Shown: positions 32,201-48,515 of the stretch, one piece after another
Layout: each line of letters opens with the position of its first letter
Numbering within the stretch: the first letter of the stretch is position 1
Source: Pelodera strongyloides
Lineage: Eukaryota; Nematoda; Chromadorea; Rhabditida; Rhabditidae
Length of the DNA stretch: 64,000 bases
NCBI GenBank assembly: GCA_036852015.1
Contig: JAANDG010000090.1
Location: 186,001-250,000 of the forward strand
Reading direction: 5' to 3'
The notes under the pieces: generated by a model
What the model saw: the letters and a program-made list of their open reading frames with translations, nothing else
Told to the model about the DNA's origin: nothing
Databases searched by the model: none
Program-made: the position numbers and the translations under genes

Positions 32201-34517
32201 TCAATACCATACCTTATATAGTCTATTCCTCCTGCTGCAATGGTTGATAAGTTTAAGTCTGAGATGTGGTTCCATGGAAGGGGATGAGAGTGCTGTAGCA
32301 CAGGTATTCACACACTGATTGGAAGGGTCGAGCACAGTTCCTTCGAAGAAACGACAGCAGGACAAGTCTGAAATCAGAGTAGTATAAAAATAGTATCAGA
32401 GAGGTGCATATCATAATCATATTATTATACCGTAGCATGCACTTTTTCACAATAAGGATTGATTGCTTTACTTACAGTAGAAACCACTCCAGCCGAAACC
32501 AACACATGGAAATAAATACTATTTCACACTAGCCCCCATGTGATGTGGCTTACCATTGTTTTAAAATACATATATTATTCGACTGAAGCTACACTTTCTA
32601 GTACAAATAGTTGTTGATTGTTTTAGTTCCTTACCATGTAAGTGCTAATATTACAATTTTACTATGCTTATTCGAAAGACACAATTTCAATTAATATAAA
32701 ATAAAACACTTATTGTTACCCACTAATGTAAAGGGTGTTTTAGTTTTGATATGTTTTACATATATGTTTTAACAGTGCAGCCAATAAGCGCACGCCCTCC
32801 ACCGTATGAAAAAGGGGAGGAGAGCCAATCGCAGCTCGAGGGCATGGATATACCTCGAGCCCGTATTGGCGCTCAAATACATATGTTTATTCATTTATTG
32901 TAATATAAATATATTTTAAATACCTGTAATATTTGTGACATGTGCTTCCTTCTTTTCTGGAAATATTGTTTTCTGAACACATAGAGATTTCTTCACAAGG
33001 CTGTCTTCTCGAACGCACCTGCATAAAAAGAGAAAACATTAGTTAATTATCTCAGTTTAGTAATTTTACAAAGCAATAGTTACTGAAAGCACAAATATAT
33101 CGCCCAACTTCGGCATTTACAGACTCAAATTGTACACTGCTACTCTCAATATTAAAATATCTTCTAAATACACTTCTCGTTGTTGATAGATACATCTTAT
33201 TATATAGGAGAAGAGTTTACGGCTGGTAAGAACATAAGCGCTGTTGAGTCTGTACTAATAGTCTGTGAAACAGATAGTTAGTTGAGTTGTTATTTAATAT
33301 TTCATCTTATCACGATGAAGTTACATCGTTTCATTAAAAAAATCATCCTTTCATTATAAAAACATAAGTCTTACCCAATGAGCGGTCTCCTGAAGTGAAT
33401 CGCTTCATAACAACAGTGTCTTTCATCAAAAGAGCAACATTTCTTGGCGACTTCCATAGAATGAATATCATCATCTTCTTCTTCTTTTATTGGATTCTTT
33501 GTCGTGTTCACTTCATATTCAGCGCCATGAGAAGCCTCCTTTGATTTCCCATTAAATCGAATCAATTCCCGGCACACGGCAACCCTCACTGTTTGAGATG
33601 TCAGAGAATAGCAGCTGAAAAGAAGATAATTAAATTTAGAATAATTAAGCATATACAATAATTAATTAATTTTTGGATCCGAAGCCCCCGCACCACTTCG
33701 CTCCTGCCATACAAAGAAAATATCAATAATAAGAAATGATCATTTGTATAAGGGCGCTGGGTATTAGCTAATGTGATTCTCTGTATTTACTTGGAGTTGT
33801 TCTTCCCTTGGAGTGTTTTGCAAACGTATATAATACGGTCTATATTAGTTAATTAAGAACAAACAAATATTAACCCACAAAAACTGTAATCATAGAAAAA
33901 TTAATGAACAAAGATCACAGCGCGTGAGAACCGACATGGGGTCAAAAATGTGTACTCTTCAAACTGATATTTTTTATATAAAAAAGAAAATGCTTTGAAA
34001 TAAAAAATTAAAATAAGACAAAGAAACATACTGATCAACAGTTTCTCCTTGTTTGATTGATTGCACACAACACTTCACTTCTGTACTGTTTCCCTTACAA
34101 CATTCCAATTCAGCTTGTGGGGGAGTTGGTACCGACGATCGACCTGAAATGATTGATCTATTATACTATAAAGTACTAAAAGTCGCAATGCTAACACTTT
34201 CTGCATAGGAAGAGACAGGCGGGTGAACACAATATCCCGTGGGTTGAGAACAATTATTAGAAGTGCTCACATACATGAACGATGATTACTAAAGATTTAG
34301 CTTTATTAAATACGGACGCCTTGAGACGCTGCCCATAGTTACAAGTATAGTATGTGCATGGATGATGAGTACAGTAACTCAAGCTAGCATTTAAGACTGT
34401 ACGCGATATTCTGACAAACAATGCATAGAAAACTGGAATCTAATTGTAAGACTTACCATGTGTTACTGTAAATGTTCCAGCTAGTAGTAGGAGTAGGCCA
34501 ATAGGAGAACCCAGCAT
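32201..34517 (-). CDS. Secreted protein with tandem cysteine modules
   Basis: Exons 34517-34457, 34143-34032, 33614-33375, 33018-32924 and 32367-32201; the junctions keep phase. A signal peptide (MLGSPIGLLLLLAGTFTVTH) leads into two modules with the same spacing, CC-x(6-8)-CC-x12-C-x(11-12)-C: one starts at CCKGNSTEVKCC, the other at CCSFDERHCC. An acidic linker (IKEEEDDDIHSME) separates them. A third, partial module follows (SCCRFFEGTVLDPSNQCVNT..). The last exon can read through to TGA at 32203-32201 or splice at 32213. The layout suggests a disulphide-rich extracellular protein like nematode cysteine-module families, but I do not recognise a named domain with certainty. Confidence 0.68.
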
Positions 34518-35588
34518 CCTGTAGGTAGATTACTACATTATGAGAATTGGAATATGAACGTTGGTCTCGTAGACTAAGGGTCATCGTAGAGGGGGAGGGA
34601 GTTACCTAAGGTAATCTAGCGCCCTATGATATAGAGAGTTAGAGCAACGCCTCCTTATTTGACAAGCGTTACCCAGAGGGTGCATATTATTTAGCAACAG
34701 ATGTGCAAATGTTTTGTGAATATTGAGAGAGGGACAATGGATACATGATTAGGATCGAGGTTGAAATTAAAGAGGTACAGCGGGCGGTTTGTGAAAATGC
34801 GTCTTGGGCAACTGCATTCCTATATTATATGCTCATTGCGATTTATTCTCACCTATTCAGTTGAATATAGCGTCCTTTGCATATAATTCATGGGCATGCA
34901 TTATATGAGTTTCAATATAAGTTTTAAAAGTCTATGTTACACCGCTTACGGCCTCTTTGAACTACCGACCGATTGGGATTTTCTCACGGGCTTCGGACTG
35001 AACATCTCCTTGGACAGAAGGCAAACTTCTGAAAGGTTTGCTCGGATCGGTAGCGCGGCGAAGATAGATTATTAAATTTAATAAAACAAGTTTAAAAAAC
35101 GTACCTTTATTTGTTTCCCCAGTATAGAGCTAGATCTCATCGGAGACCATTTCCAGCTGTAAGTTTCGCATTAAATTTAGGTATAAAAAATATTCAACGA
35201 ATTTTTTTTATTAATATAGTAGAAATTCTAGCAATGAAAAAGCTTAGTAGCTCACGGAAAATAAACAGATCAACTGCTAACTAGGCTATAAACCCATTTC
35301 GCTTCTCAATTTTGGAAGAAAATACACAACGCAACATAATTTATAGGGTAATTTTACAGACACCGTTGATAGAAAAGTTCTTTCTCGTAAATCAATTGCA
35401 GCTGCGCTGATCTTCAATGCGCTGCCAGCTCATTTAGTACTTACCTACAAATTAGACTGCGACTGTGGTGGATATTTCTACAGAAGAAGAAGAATAAGAA
35501 ATATCTACTAATAGAACAAGGAAACTAACATCTAATGAAAGACTCATGCAGTTTTCTGCCACGAGAATGAAACTGTTGTTCATTCCAT

Positions 35589-35750
35589 GTTTAAAGCGTT
35601 TGGCACGTGTTCTTGAAGAGTCTACCGGAAAATATTATAAGCAACTTTCTGTGGTTTTTCCGGCACAGAATGAAACACATTGAGCATGTAAAACATAGGG
35701 ATGTAGTTGTCTGAAATACGCTTAAAACCACATGCCATGGCGCTTTAAAG
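35589..35750. repeat. MITE family A copy
   Basis: GTTTAAAGCGTTTGGCACGT at the left and ..AAACCACATGCCATGGCGCT + TTAAAG at the right, inverted. Confidence 0.75.
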
Positions 35751-36296
35751 TGTAGCAGATACAGGGGGTCCAACCCTGGATCGAGGGTACCGTGTCCCTC
35801 CAATGGCGTCCCAGTCGATAGCGGACCACCCACGTAGTTGCCAGGTCGCGGCGACCGCCGACGCAAACCGCACCGCGCTAAAAGATAGGCTAGGAAAAGC
35901 AATTTAAGCTTGAATCCTGGATCGATCTGGACTATTATTAATTGATTTGCTCCTGAGAAGGCAGGATAACTTCTGGTCCACTTGCATTCTTAGCGCGGTG
36001 AATCTATGTGGAACTGCTGACCTAAAGTTCATCGGCAACAAAACTTTCATTGTTGCTTATAGGCTTTCTAGAAGCGACCGTTGTTATTCTAACCAATCTC
36101 AATCTATTATCATTCAAATTCAAGTGCAGGCGAATATATGTGTTTCCATAAATGTACGAAAGTTCAGCAATTGTCATTGCATTGCCTGGGCTGTCAGTCG
36201 GGTCAGTAATACCACAACTACTCAGTGAAACCAAGGAGCCCGCGACCTAACACAAACTACTGTCGACTCAATATCTCAATGATATGGACAAAATCA

Positions 36297-36472
36297 TTAA
36301 AGCGGTATGGCACGTGGGTTTCGCAAACTGTGCTGGACAACGCATTCCTATGTATTCTAAATTCTTGCGCGCCCTTCCTGTACAGACTGGAATACAAGAT
36401 TGCATACAATGCTTGGGAATGCTGTTATCCAGCTTGCGCTTCACAAACAACGTGCCATACCACTTTAAGTCG
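36297..36472. repeat. MITE family A, best-preserved copy
   Basis: Inverted termini of about 50 bp: the left starts TTAAAGCGGTATGGCACGTG and includes GCTGGACAACGCATTCC; the right is its near complement (GGAATGCTGTTATCCAGC .. ACGTGCCATACCACTTTAA). A good reference copy for the family. Confidence 0.88.
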
Positions 36473-37081
36473 TAATATAAGTCCTGGATCCTCCTCCTTC
36501 TTCCCTCTTTTCTAATCAATGGTACGTAATGGAACAGCTCTGCCCGAATCCATGACAACCAAAGAAAAATGTCGATCAATTTCTTTCGTTGTAGACAGCA
36601 CACAGACTCCGACTCTTTGAAATATTATCATTCTAACGGGGCGGGATAAGAAAGGGTCAGGGGCACGATAAACTCATAATCTGAAACTTTTTCAGAATGT
36701 GTTTATTGGTTGAGCGAATACTGTTCATTATAAGAGAGACACGTGATTACGTCCAAATATCTTAGGGAGTCGGGGGTCGTTCTCAACTTGCTGGCTTCTC
36801 AATATAATGTAATGTTATAACTTTGGAAAATGCTCGTTAAATTCAGGAAAAAATAATTTATTGGTTTTATTCATATCAACAACAACACTATAAGCAATCA
36901 CGAAGATCAAAATATGGTTCGAAATAACAACAACAACGAAAATTAACAAAGAACAACACTGCACAAATTGTGAATCCATCAGGAACCTATAAGGAGCAAG
37001 AAAATTGAAATATTACGCTAGAGCTATCAACATGTTTCCATAAGCAACACGATTATCAAGTCAGCAAACACTTCTCACTTT

Positions 37082-37198
37082 CATAAGGCATGACACGTGG
37101 CTTTAAAATTATTCTGCAAAACTACAGTACCTTTTACTAAGCAAATGCTAAATATGTTCCATTCTGTGCAGCACAAACCACGTGAAATACCTCTTTAA
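37082..37198. repeat. MITE family A copy, degenerate
   Basis: TCATAAGGCATGACACGTGG at the left and ..CACAAACCACGTGAAATACC + TCTTTAA at the right. Confidence 0.65.
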
Positions 37199-37325
37199 CT
37201 CAACTCTCACTAGACTAATTAGAACCGGGTTTCGGCTGAAACATCAGCTACTCCCCCATCATTCTCCAGACTTCTCATATGTGCGGACAGTGCAGAAGAA
37301 AGTCCCAAAGCTTCAGCCAAGGCAA

Positions 37326-40300
37326 TCATATGACCTAAAATAATACAATTAATGACAGCTAATAATGAAGGTGTTTGCATGCCCACATTTTTCAAACTTT
37401 GTCTTTTTTTATTTCTATCCTTTCTTAGCGCGATAGCGCTAACATAGTTTGGGTTACATCAGAGAACCCTTTTTTTCAACCATAGTTTTCATCTTTTGTT
37501 GTTCTTCGACAAAAACCCAACTTCGACACCTAGTCGTGTACTAATAAGACATACGATTGCTTCAAAAGGATGATAAATACACAGCTTTTCCACCCATCTG
37601 TTGAATTCTACCCTTCCCAACCAAAACAATGATTACCAAACAATCCTCCTCTAACACCAACTGTTTATCAATATATCCCTTCCCAACAATAGCTTGTTTG
37701 GGAAACAAAGGCGCCCAGTCGCCCAACTCCATTACCTAACTCTCCCCATCGGTCGTTGCTCTTTGTGCCATTAGCATTGCTTTAGGTCAGTGATCGAGGG
37801 AGATCCATGCCCTATATTGTCATAGACCGAGTAGTCTGTCGTACCCCAAAGTCTACCCTCTAGGCCCATTAGGCCAATGCCATGAGCATTGGTCTCTAGT
37901 TCTCACAGGCGGCACTCTGTTCCCATCCATTACACAGTTATGGTATGGTACTAAACACTCCAACAAAGAAAGGCAAAACATCACGTGGACGACCAGACTG
38001 AATTAGGGAGCACTAACTAAAGCTATACTCATTGATGTAAAAAGTACCGGAGACATGAACAAACACAAAACTTCATTATAACCAGCACCCATAAAAACCT
38101 GCGCAATGTGCAACGCGACATCGGAAAAAGGTCACGGTGTGCGGGTGTGCGGGACGGCGGATCCAATTCCGTGTCTAAGTGCGCCAGAGATGTGCCATTA
38201 TTTCGCCGCTCATTTATTACCGGCCCAAGGTCCAGTGTGCGGGTATGCGCTATGGATTCCAAATAACCTACCCGGTGGTGGTAGTGCAGCTACCAGATCG
38301 GCCACATCCTCCGGTTGTTGGTGCTTCTTCTTGCCCAAAACTCGCCCGAAAGATGGGAAAACTGTCCGATAGACGTGGAACATCAAAGGAAGCCGGAGGA
38401 TAACAGATCTATCCACACCCAGATGAGACAACAGACGAGAAGGGATGAACTGGAAATACATATTTTGGTTGGAAACAAAGACTATCATAGCTTAGATACA
38501 TTAGAGATCTAAGTTTAACTATCCTAACTTGAAGGAGTTACTTATGCCCCTTACGACGGTATATTTTTGATGGTACGATGCTTTAAAACGGCCGCGAATA
38601 AGAATCACACGACGGCAGATAGTGAATCAATTTCAAAACACACACGACGAAGTGATCCACTAACCGTTTTGTGCTGCGTTCCGATTATCTTGTTGGGCGG
38701 CAGCAGCGCCGGGTTCCCATCCAGCTATAATATTCAACATTAACATTAGATTTTTGCCTGGTTCATAATCTTTCAGCCATTTCAGCTGTGAATCTACAAT
38801 GATGAAACTCAGCGCCTGCCGCCTGCGCCGCACAAAAAAAAGAGGATCCGTAACATCGGTACCACCTCAACTACGGTGCGCGAGGGGTGCGATGCTGGAG
38901 CGGGAAAATGTGTTATGTTCAAGTTGGCGATGTGCGGCGCATCTTTTGGAGGCAGCGTGGATGATTTCATACCCAATTAAGAGATTTCTCTAAGAAAATA
39001 AGAATAATCACCTCGATTAGTCTGTTCATATACATTGCATCCCCAAGAATCGGGCACATCATATGCGAGAGGAACACACGGGGAAGATGGCGGGCAACTA
39101 AATAAACAAGTGACGTTAGGACATCTTTCAGCTTACATGAATAGGGTGACTAGATCTCGAACATGAACGAAAAGTGTTGTGAAACCACACTAAGCTAGAC
39201 ACAATCGAAAGTGCATAAAAGGCGCAGTGCCGAAACATAAGGTTTCAATGCTACGCCTCACTCAAAATAAAATAAAGTTGCAAGTCTCCGAAGGTCTGCA
39301 CCAATGAGGGGTAGTTACGTGATGCTACACCCAAGGAACCATAAACCGCCCACTCACACTTATTGATTGAAATATCCAAAAGTGAGACTCCATGTTGATG
39401 TCCAACCAGTTTCCAGTCCAGCGATCCTTCCACCGCGAATTTGCCACTTTTTGCTCGACGCTTTGCTTGACCCTCTACGAAGATGTACTGTAATCACAGG
39501 ATTAGCCTATATGTAAGCAATGATTTCTTCTGTACTTGCACTTCGCAATGACAAAATTTATTCATCGATCACAATGGGAATCATCATTTAATACAAGGCA
39601 CGTATCTCAAAGTTACCCACTTGCTTGTGATTTCCAACTGCCTGGAAGGTACAGTATCCATGGAGAGATCCATTAGTGGAGGGGGGTCGGCCAATGACGA
39701 ACACTCTGGAAGTGAAAATACGGTAAATTGAGTCGTTGTAATTATACAGTAAGCCAGTAAGCTGCCAATAATGACTGTCTTTTAGTAAGTGGTTACACAG
39801 TAAAGTGAGTTTCCAGTAGTAAAAAGGGAGGTTACTATCATCTCACTCTCACAATCAGACTACTGAAGTACTGAGTGCTCAACACAACACCACAGATCCG
39901 CAGGGAACGCTTACAGTAAGCTCAAAGTGATTACTACATTACACAACAAAAAAAATGTATAATTAAGACCGCTCGAATACGTACGTCACAGCTTCACCTG
40001 TAATGACTTACAAAGCTCTGTGTATGGGTGTTGAATCATCTCCCTGCTGAACCGAGGCCATTCGTACACTTTTCATCATATTATCACGATCTGTGTTGTT
40101 ACACGGAAGAACAATCGGCCCACTGACATACCTAAACGAACAAAACTACAGCTCTCAGGGCAAATTTGGTTCCTTGCACTACACATGCGCAGTGAAGCGC
40201 GGCCCGGTGCCTTCGATGGCCAACATTCGTGCCAACGGTGCGCAAAACCTCATTAGTGCGCCGAAGGTTGCGCATGCGGCAAGGTGAGGGAGCGGCAGGC

Positions 40301-42287
40301 GCGCCGAAAGTTACGCATGCGGCGAGGTGGGGGAGCGGCAGGCGCGCCGAAAGTTGCGCATGCGGCGAGGTGAGGACCGAGGACCGACAGGTGCGCAACA
40401 GAGCCATGGAGAAAAAAAGTAAAAAAACTTTTACATAACCCAAAATGAGAACCCTCGATAAGAAAACAATGATTGTGAATTCAACGTAATCAAGTACAGT
40501 AACCCACCGCTTCAAACCAATACAAAACTGCAATTGCGGTTCAGAAAAGACTCTGGATAGGGCCGGAATACAGTCCTCCAAGGTTATATCCTTTGAGTTG
40601 AGCCGCATCTGAAAACAGGCACATTACTGTTACTGAGGACGGGATTACTGTAAGCAAGGTATGTAGGTATCCAGGTTTGTTGTTTGAGGTCGGAAATCGT
40701 TTACCTTACTTGTGTTCTATTCGATTATTACTTCATCAATTTGACATGCGATATATGCAAACTTGTATTTTCCTGTAAGCCGTAAGTAGAAAACGTCCAA
40801 AAAGTAAAGCTGACCATACTAATTCACATTTTCTCCCTCTCAATGTGGCTCTGCCTACGGTATATAATATAAGGTAAGCTTAGGGAAATCACTTTTTTAT
40901 GTTGCAAAAAACCTAATCGAAATAACTATCAAATAACGACTAACATCGTCTTGTTCTTCGTCCTTCTTATTGTGAACCGAGTCCTTGAATACCCCACCAT
41001 CCTTTAGTTTATGACCAACACAGGAAATACCAAAAGGCTTGGGTAGAATTAGGAAACGACCTAAAACAATACTCTTATTCTAACTACATATGAAATGGAG
41101 GTTACAAAAATATATGAGCGACAGCCGACTGGTTAGGAAGAGTAACAATCAAGGTTACAACATTAGGACAGTATGCTAGTTAAAGCGAAATGCTAGCCCC
41201 TTTGGAAAATTTGCATATGATAAGCAAATCCTATGTATCCTATGCTAATTTTGTACGATTGCCGTGGACGATCGTACAAAATTAGCATAGGATACATAGG
41301 ATTTGCTTATCATATGCAAATTTTCCAAAGGGGTTAGCATTTCGCTTTAACACACCGGTTTCAAATGTACACCAAACTAAAGAAAGAGAAACGAACCAGG
41401 CTGGTGAAGTACAAAGTTATGTTTCATATACTTCACAAGCTGATCCACGTTGGAAAATGTCTGTGGATGTGTGATTGCCTTCAGAAGATGTGGCTTCACA
41501 GACGACGTTTGACTTGAGGAGGCATTAGATGATGCTAAATGGGTTGCTTAAAGAACTGAAGTTATTGAAAAGAGCAAGGAAAGTTAACACACAGACAGGC
41601 GACCTTTTCAATAGCTACGATGGTTCTCCAACAAACAGAACAGTTTGCTTACAAGCTACGATATGGAACATTGATAACAAGCAACGACGATATAGACCAC
41701 CCACGATGGTCTGTACGTGTACGTGTGTCCCAATCTTTATAAAAAAGGATATACTACGAGTTCCCAATCTTTATAAAAAAGGATATACTACGGATATATA
41801 ATTCATTGAATACAGTAACCCTAAAATAAGTTGTTGAATGAATTTTACTTGGGTTTTCAGTAGATGACGATGCAGATGATGTACGAAACAAGCAACGACG
41901 ATAGAGACCACCCACGACGGTCGATCTACAGGCACAATGGATTACGGTAAAAAAAATTTCGTACAATGGATTACGGTAATTTTTTCGTATCATTCGGGTT
42001 CGCATTCGCATCTTAAAAAACGATACAGTACGAATTATAATCCAAATTCGTGTTTTCCAAATTTGTAAACCGAAGAAAAACCAAACTACCATAGTATGTT
42101 CTACGTGCATTGTGAGAAGTGAGCACATACCTACGCAGTGAACTCTTTTCTGAATAAACTTTCAACGTAATTGAATTCAACCCTTAGACTACCGTACCAA
42201 TAACCATAATTTACAAGAAACAATATAAATATAGAACAACCTGCAGTTGAGCAGACTCAGCGTTGAATATACGCCACTCGTTTTCAT
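37326..42287 (-). CDS. Mitochondrial RluA-family pseudouridine synthase homologue (RPUSD3/4-like)
   Basis: Exons 42287-42241, 41925-41849, 41534-41397, 41060-40945, 40608-40508, 40131-40012, 39705-39621, 39487-39358, 39097-39012, 38724-38665, 37334-37326; all junctions keep phase (about 322 aa). The N-terminus (MKTSGVYSTLSLLNCRSTVV, then YRRCLFRTSSASSS) looks like a mitochondrial presequence. RluA-type motifs follow: RFLILPKPFGISCVGHKL (residues about 88-105), GLKRYVSGPIVLPC at the catalytic-loop position, and HLPRVFLSHMMCPILGDAMY near the end. The canonical catalytic Asp (R-L-D) is replaced by Lys (G-L-K). RPUSD proteins modify mitochondrial rRNA or mRNA. The C-terminus is uncertain: the final exon also has an open frame to 37219 if an alternative donor is used. 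Introns hold a perfect hairpin and GC-rich repeats. Confidence 0.78.
38105..38250. repeat. GC-rich dispersed repeat (intronic)
   Basis: GTGCAACGCGACATCGGAAA, GTGTGCGGGACGGCGGATCC and AGTGCGCCAGAGATGTGCCA within intron 10 of the pseudouridine synthase gene. Confidence 0.55.
38815..38960. repeat. GC-rich dispersed repeat (intronic)
   Basis: GCCGCCTGCGCCGCACAAAA, GGTGCGCGAGGGGTGCGATG and GCGATGTGCGGCGCATCTTT; intron 9 of the same gene. Confidence 0.6.
40160..40400. repeat. GC-rich repeat with 43-bp tandem units
   Basis: Inside the intron 40132-40507. Units beginning GCGCCGAAGGTTGCGCATGC start at 40258, 40301 and 40344 (period 43, few mismatches). A chance open frame runs through it but is not needed by the gene. 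Confidence 0.85.
41180..41350. repeat. Near-perfect 171-bp hairpin MITE
   Basis: Two 80-bp arms that differ at one position flank an 11-base loop (TGCCGTGGACG). Ends are TTAAAGCGAAATGCTA.. and the complement, related to MITE families A and B. It lies in intron 3 of the pseudouridine synthase gene, less than 50 bp from exon 3. Confidence 0.97.
41728..41794. repeat. 34-bp tandem duplication
   Basis: TCCCAATCTTTATAAAAAAG.. ends at a second copy starting at 41762; about two copies. It lies in intron 2 of the pseudouridine synthase gene, close to dispersed duplicates of AAGCAACGACGATA (41680 and 41890). Confidence 0.9.
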
Positions 42288-42737
42288 CTTTGTGCCCTAC
42301 CCTACAATGCAAGAAAATGACAACTACTCATAATCTACCAAATACTACACAAGTATACCGGATAATAAACACACAACAATAAGCACAAAAACATCAAAAA
42401 GATGCATTGATATCCATGATTTGCGTAGAAAAACTCCTTCAAATTATGCTTTATATGGTTTATTCCCACAGAGATAGAGATCACATAAAACGGTATAAAT
42501 CGACCAAGGCCAAAAGTTCTCACTGTCCAACAACATAAACAAGAGTGAAATGAAATAATGAAATCCTACTAAACACTAAATACATAACGAATGTTAACAT
42601 ACAATTTCACGAACTACACGTCGATGTACAAAGTCCTCTAAATAAAATGACCAAAATAGCTCGGATAAAGTGAAATAAAAATTGTTTCCAAAACAATAAA
42701 CATGGAACGTAAACAGATGGATTTACGACGAAGTGGA

Positions 42738-47436
<4,699 letters not shown>

Positions 47437-47853
47437 TGCTTCATACAAAAGCCTGACACGAGAAGTTACTGAAAATAAATCGTTGTAAATTTTGTTAAAG
47501 AAACCAGCGCACAAAATCTAAATCTAGACGGAACAGGTGGACACTTCCGTGTGACCCAAAAACACTTCAATAAAAATCTTATTATATATATATACCAGCC
47601 GTTCGAAGAGCCCTACGGGCTCTTCTCCGACTGGAGGAATCGGCCTTCGGCCGATTGTTTCCCTATTTAAAAAAGAATTGCTACAAAATAAAAAGTTAAC
47701 TCTCGTCTCTTTCTGTTCCGTGCCACTTACATTCACAGGTCTCTGATTGTGGAAACGTATAATAATCAGTTCGGATCTCCACTCGACTAATGCTACCATG
47801 CAAATTTGCCATTGACGGTGCTTATGCAGAGCATATTGCTACCCCTATGATAA

Positions 47854-47935
47854 GCTAGCATAGCTCAACCGGTAGAGCTTTGGACTGCGAATCGAGAGGT
47901 TGTGTGCTGCTGTGGGTTCGAATCTCGCCAGCGAC
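47854..47935 (+). repeat. tRNA-like segment (SINE-type head), left arm
   Basis: A box TAGCTCAACCGGTAGAGC and B box GGGTTCGAATC are present; D-stem GCTC/GAGC and T-stem GTGGG/CTCGC pair. The acceptor ends do not pair and the anticodon stem has a mismatch (loop CTGCGAA), so this is tRNA-derived and not a working tRNA. Confidence 0.7.
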
Positions 47936-47981
47936 AAAGATTTTGTATGCTCTCTCGATCGAAGAATTTTCTTTATGAAGT

Positions 47982-48090
47982 GATTTCGTTGTGCACATAA
48001 AAACAAACCCGTGACAAACTCTTCTCCTTTATATCTTATTATATAAAGGAGAAGAGTTTACTTTTTTGTTTGTGTGAACATAACGAAATC
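47982..48090. repeat. Nested hairpin insertion
   Basis: GATTTCGTTGTGCACATAAA.. and ..AACATAACGAAATC are inverted around TTCTCCTTTATAT/ATATAAAGGAGAA. It interrupts the left arm of the foldback at TTTATGAA / TTCATAAT. A fragment with the same GGAGAAGAGTTTAC word is at 33205-33222. Confidence 0.75.
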
Positions 48091-48433
48091 CTTTCATAAT
48101 GCCCTGTCCATGTTTGCGATTCGCACTTGCGAAAATGACAAATGCCTGTCCATGTTCAGGCCATTTTACATGAATGTCAAATGCCTACCGTAACCCATGC
48201 GAATGACGCGTTTGACATAGTCCCGCAACGAAAGTGTATCAGATCCGTACTATTTGAAATAGATCAGTACTATTTTGAAATAGATCCATACTAAATGCAA
48301 AATCGCTGCGGGACCTTGTCATTCACATTGACTCGAACATGGACAGGCATTTGTCATTTTCGCAAGTGCGAATCGCATACTTGGACAGGCCATAAAGAAA
48401 ATTTTCTATTGTCAAAGAGCATACAAAATCTTT

Positions 48434-48515
48434 GCCGCTGGCGAGATTCGAACCCACAGCAGCGCACAACCTCTCGATTCATAGTCCAACGCTCTACCTG
48501 TTGAGCTATGCTAGC
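48434..48515 (-). repeat. tRNA-like segment (SINE-type head), right arm
   Basis: Minus-strand counterpart of 47854-47935 with A box TAGCTCAACAGGTAGAGC and B box GGGTTCGAATC. The anticodon loop reads CTATGAA instead of CTGCGAA and the acceptor does not pair. Confidence 0.7.

Larger units (their letters stand above)
34518..37325. other. Intergenic interval with several MITEs
   Basis: No gene recognised. It holds three MITE family A copies (separate entries), another AT-rich element with GCGGTTTGTGAAAATGCG near 34780, and a GC-rich patch at 35760-35880 that gives chance open frames. Confidence 0.55.

Noticed and set aside
32471..32515. Extra exon of the Cys-module gene
   Set aside because: It has a GTAAGT donor, but joining it puts the next exon into a frame lacking the CC motif; skipping it keeps phase and the Cys pattern.
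35591..35902. 103-codon minus-strand gene
   Set aside because: Spans a MITE and a GC-rich patch; no motif or splice evidence.
40132..40608. Single-exon 158-codon minus-strand gene
   Set aside because: Only its first 33 codons are coding (exon 5 of the pseudouridine synthase); the rest reads through intron and GC-rich tandem repeats.
47854..47935. Functional tRNA gene
   Set aside because: A and B boxes are good, but the acceptor ends cannot pair and the variable loop is too long; the same holds for 48434-48515.
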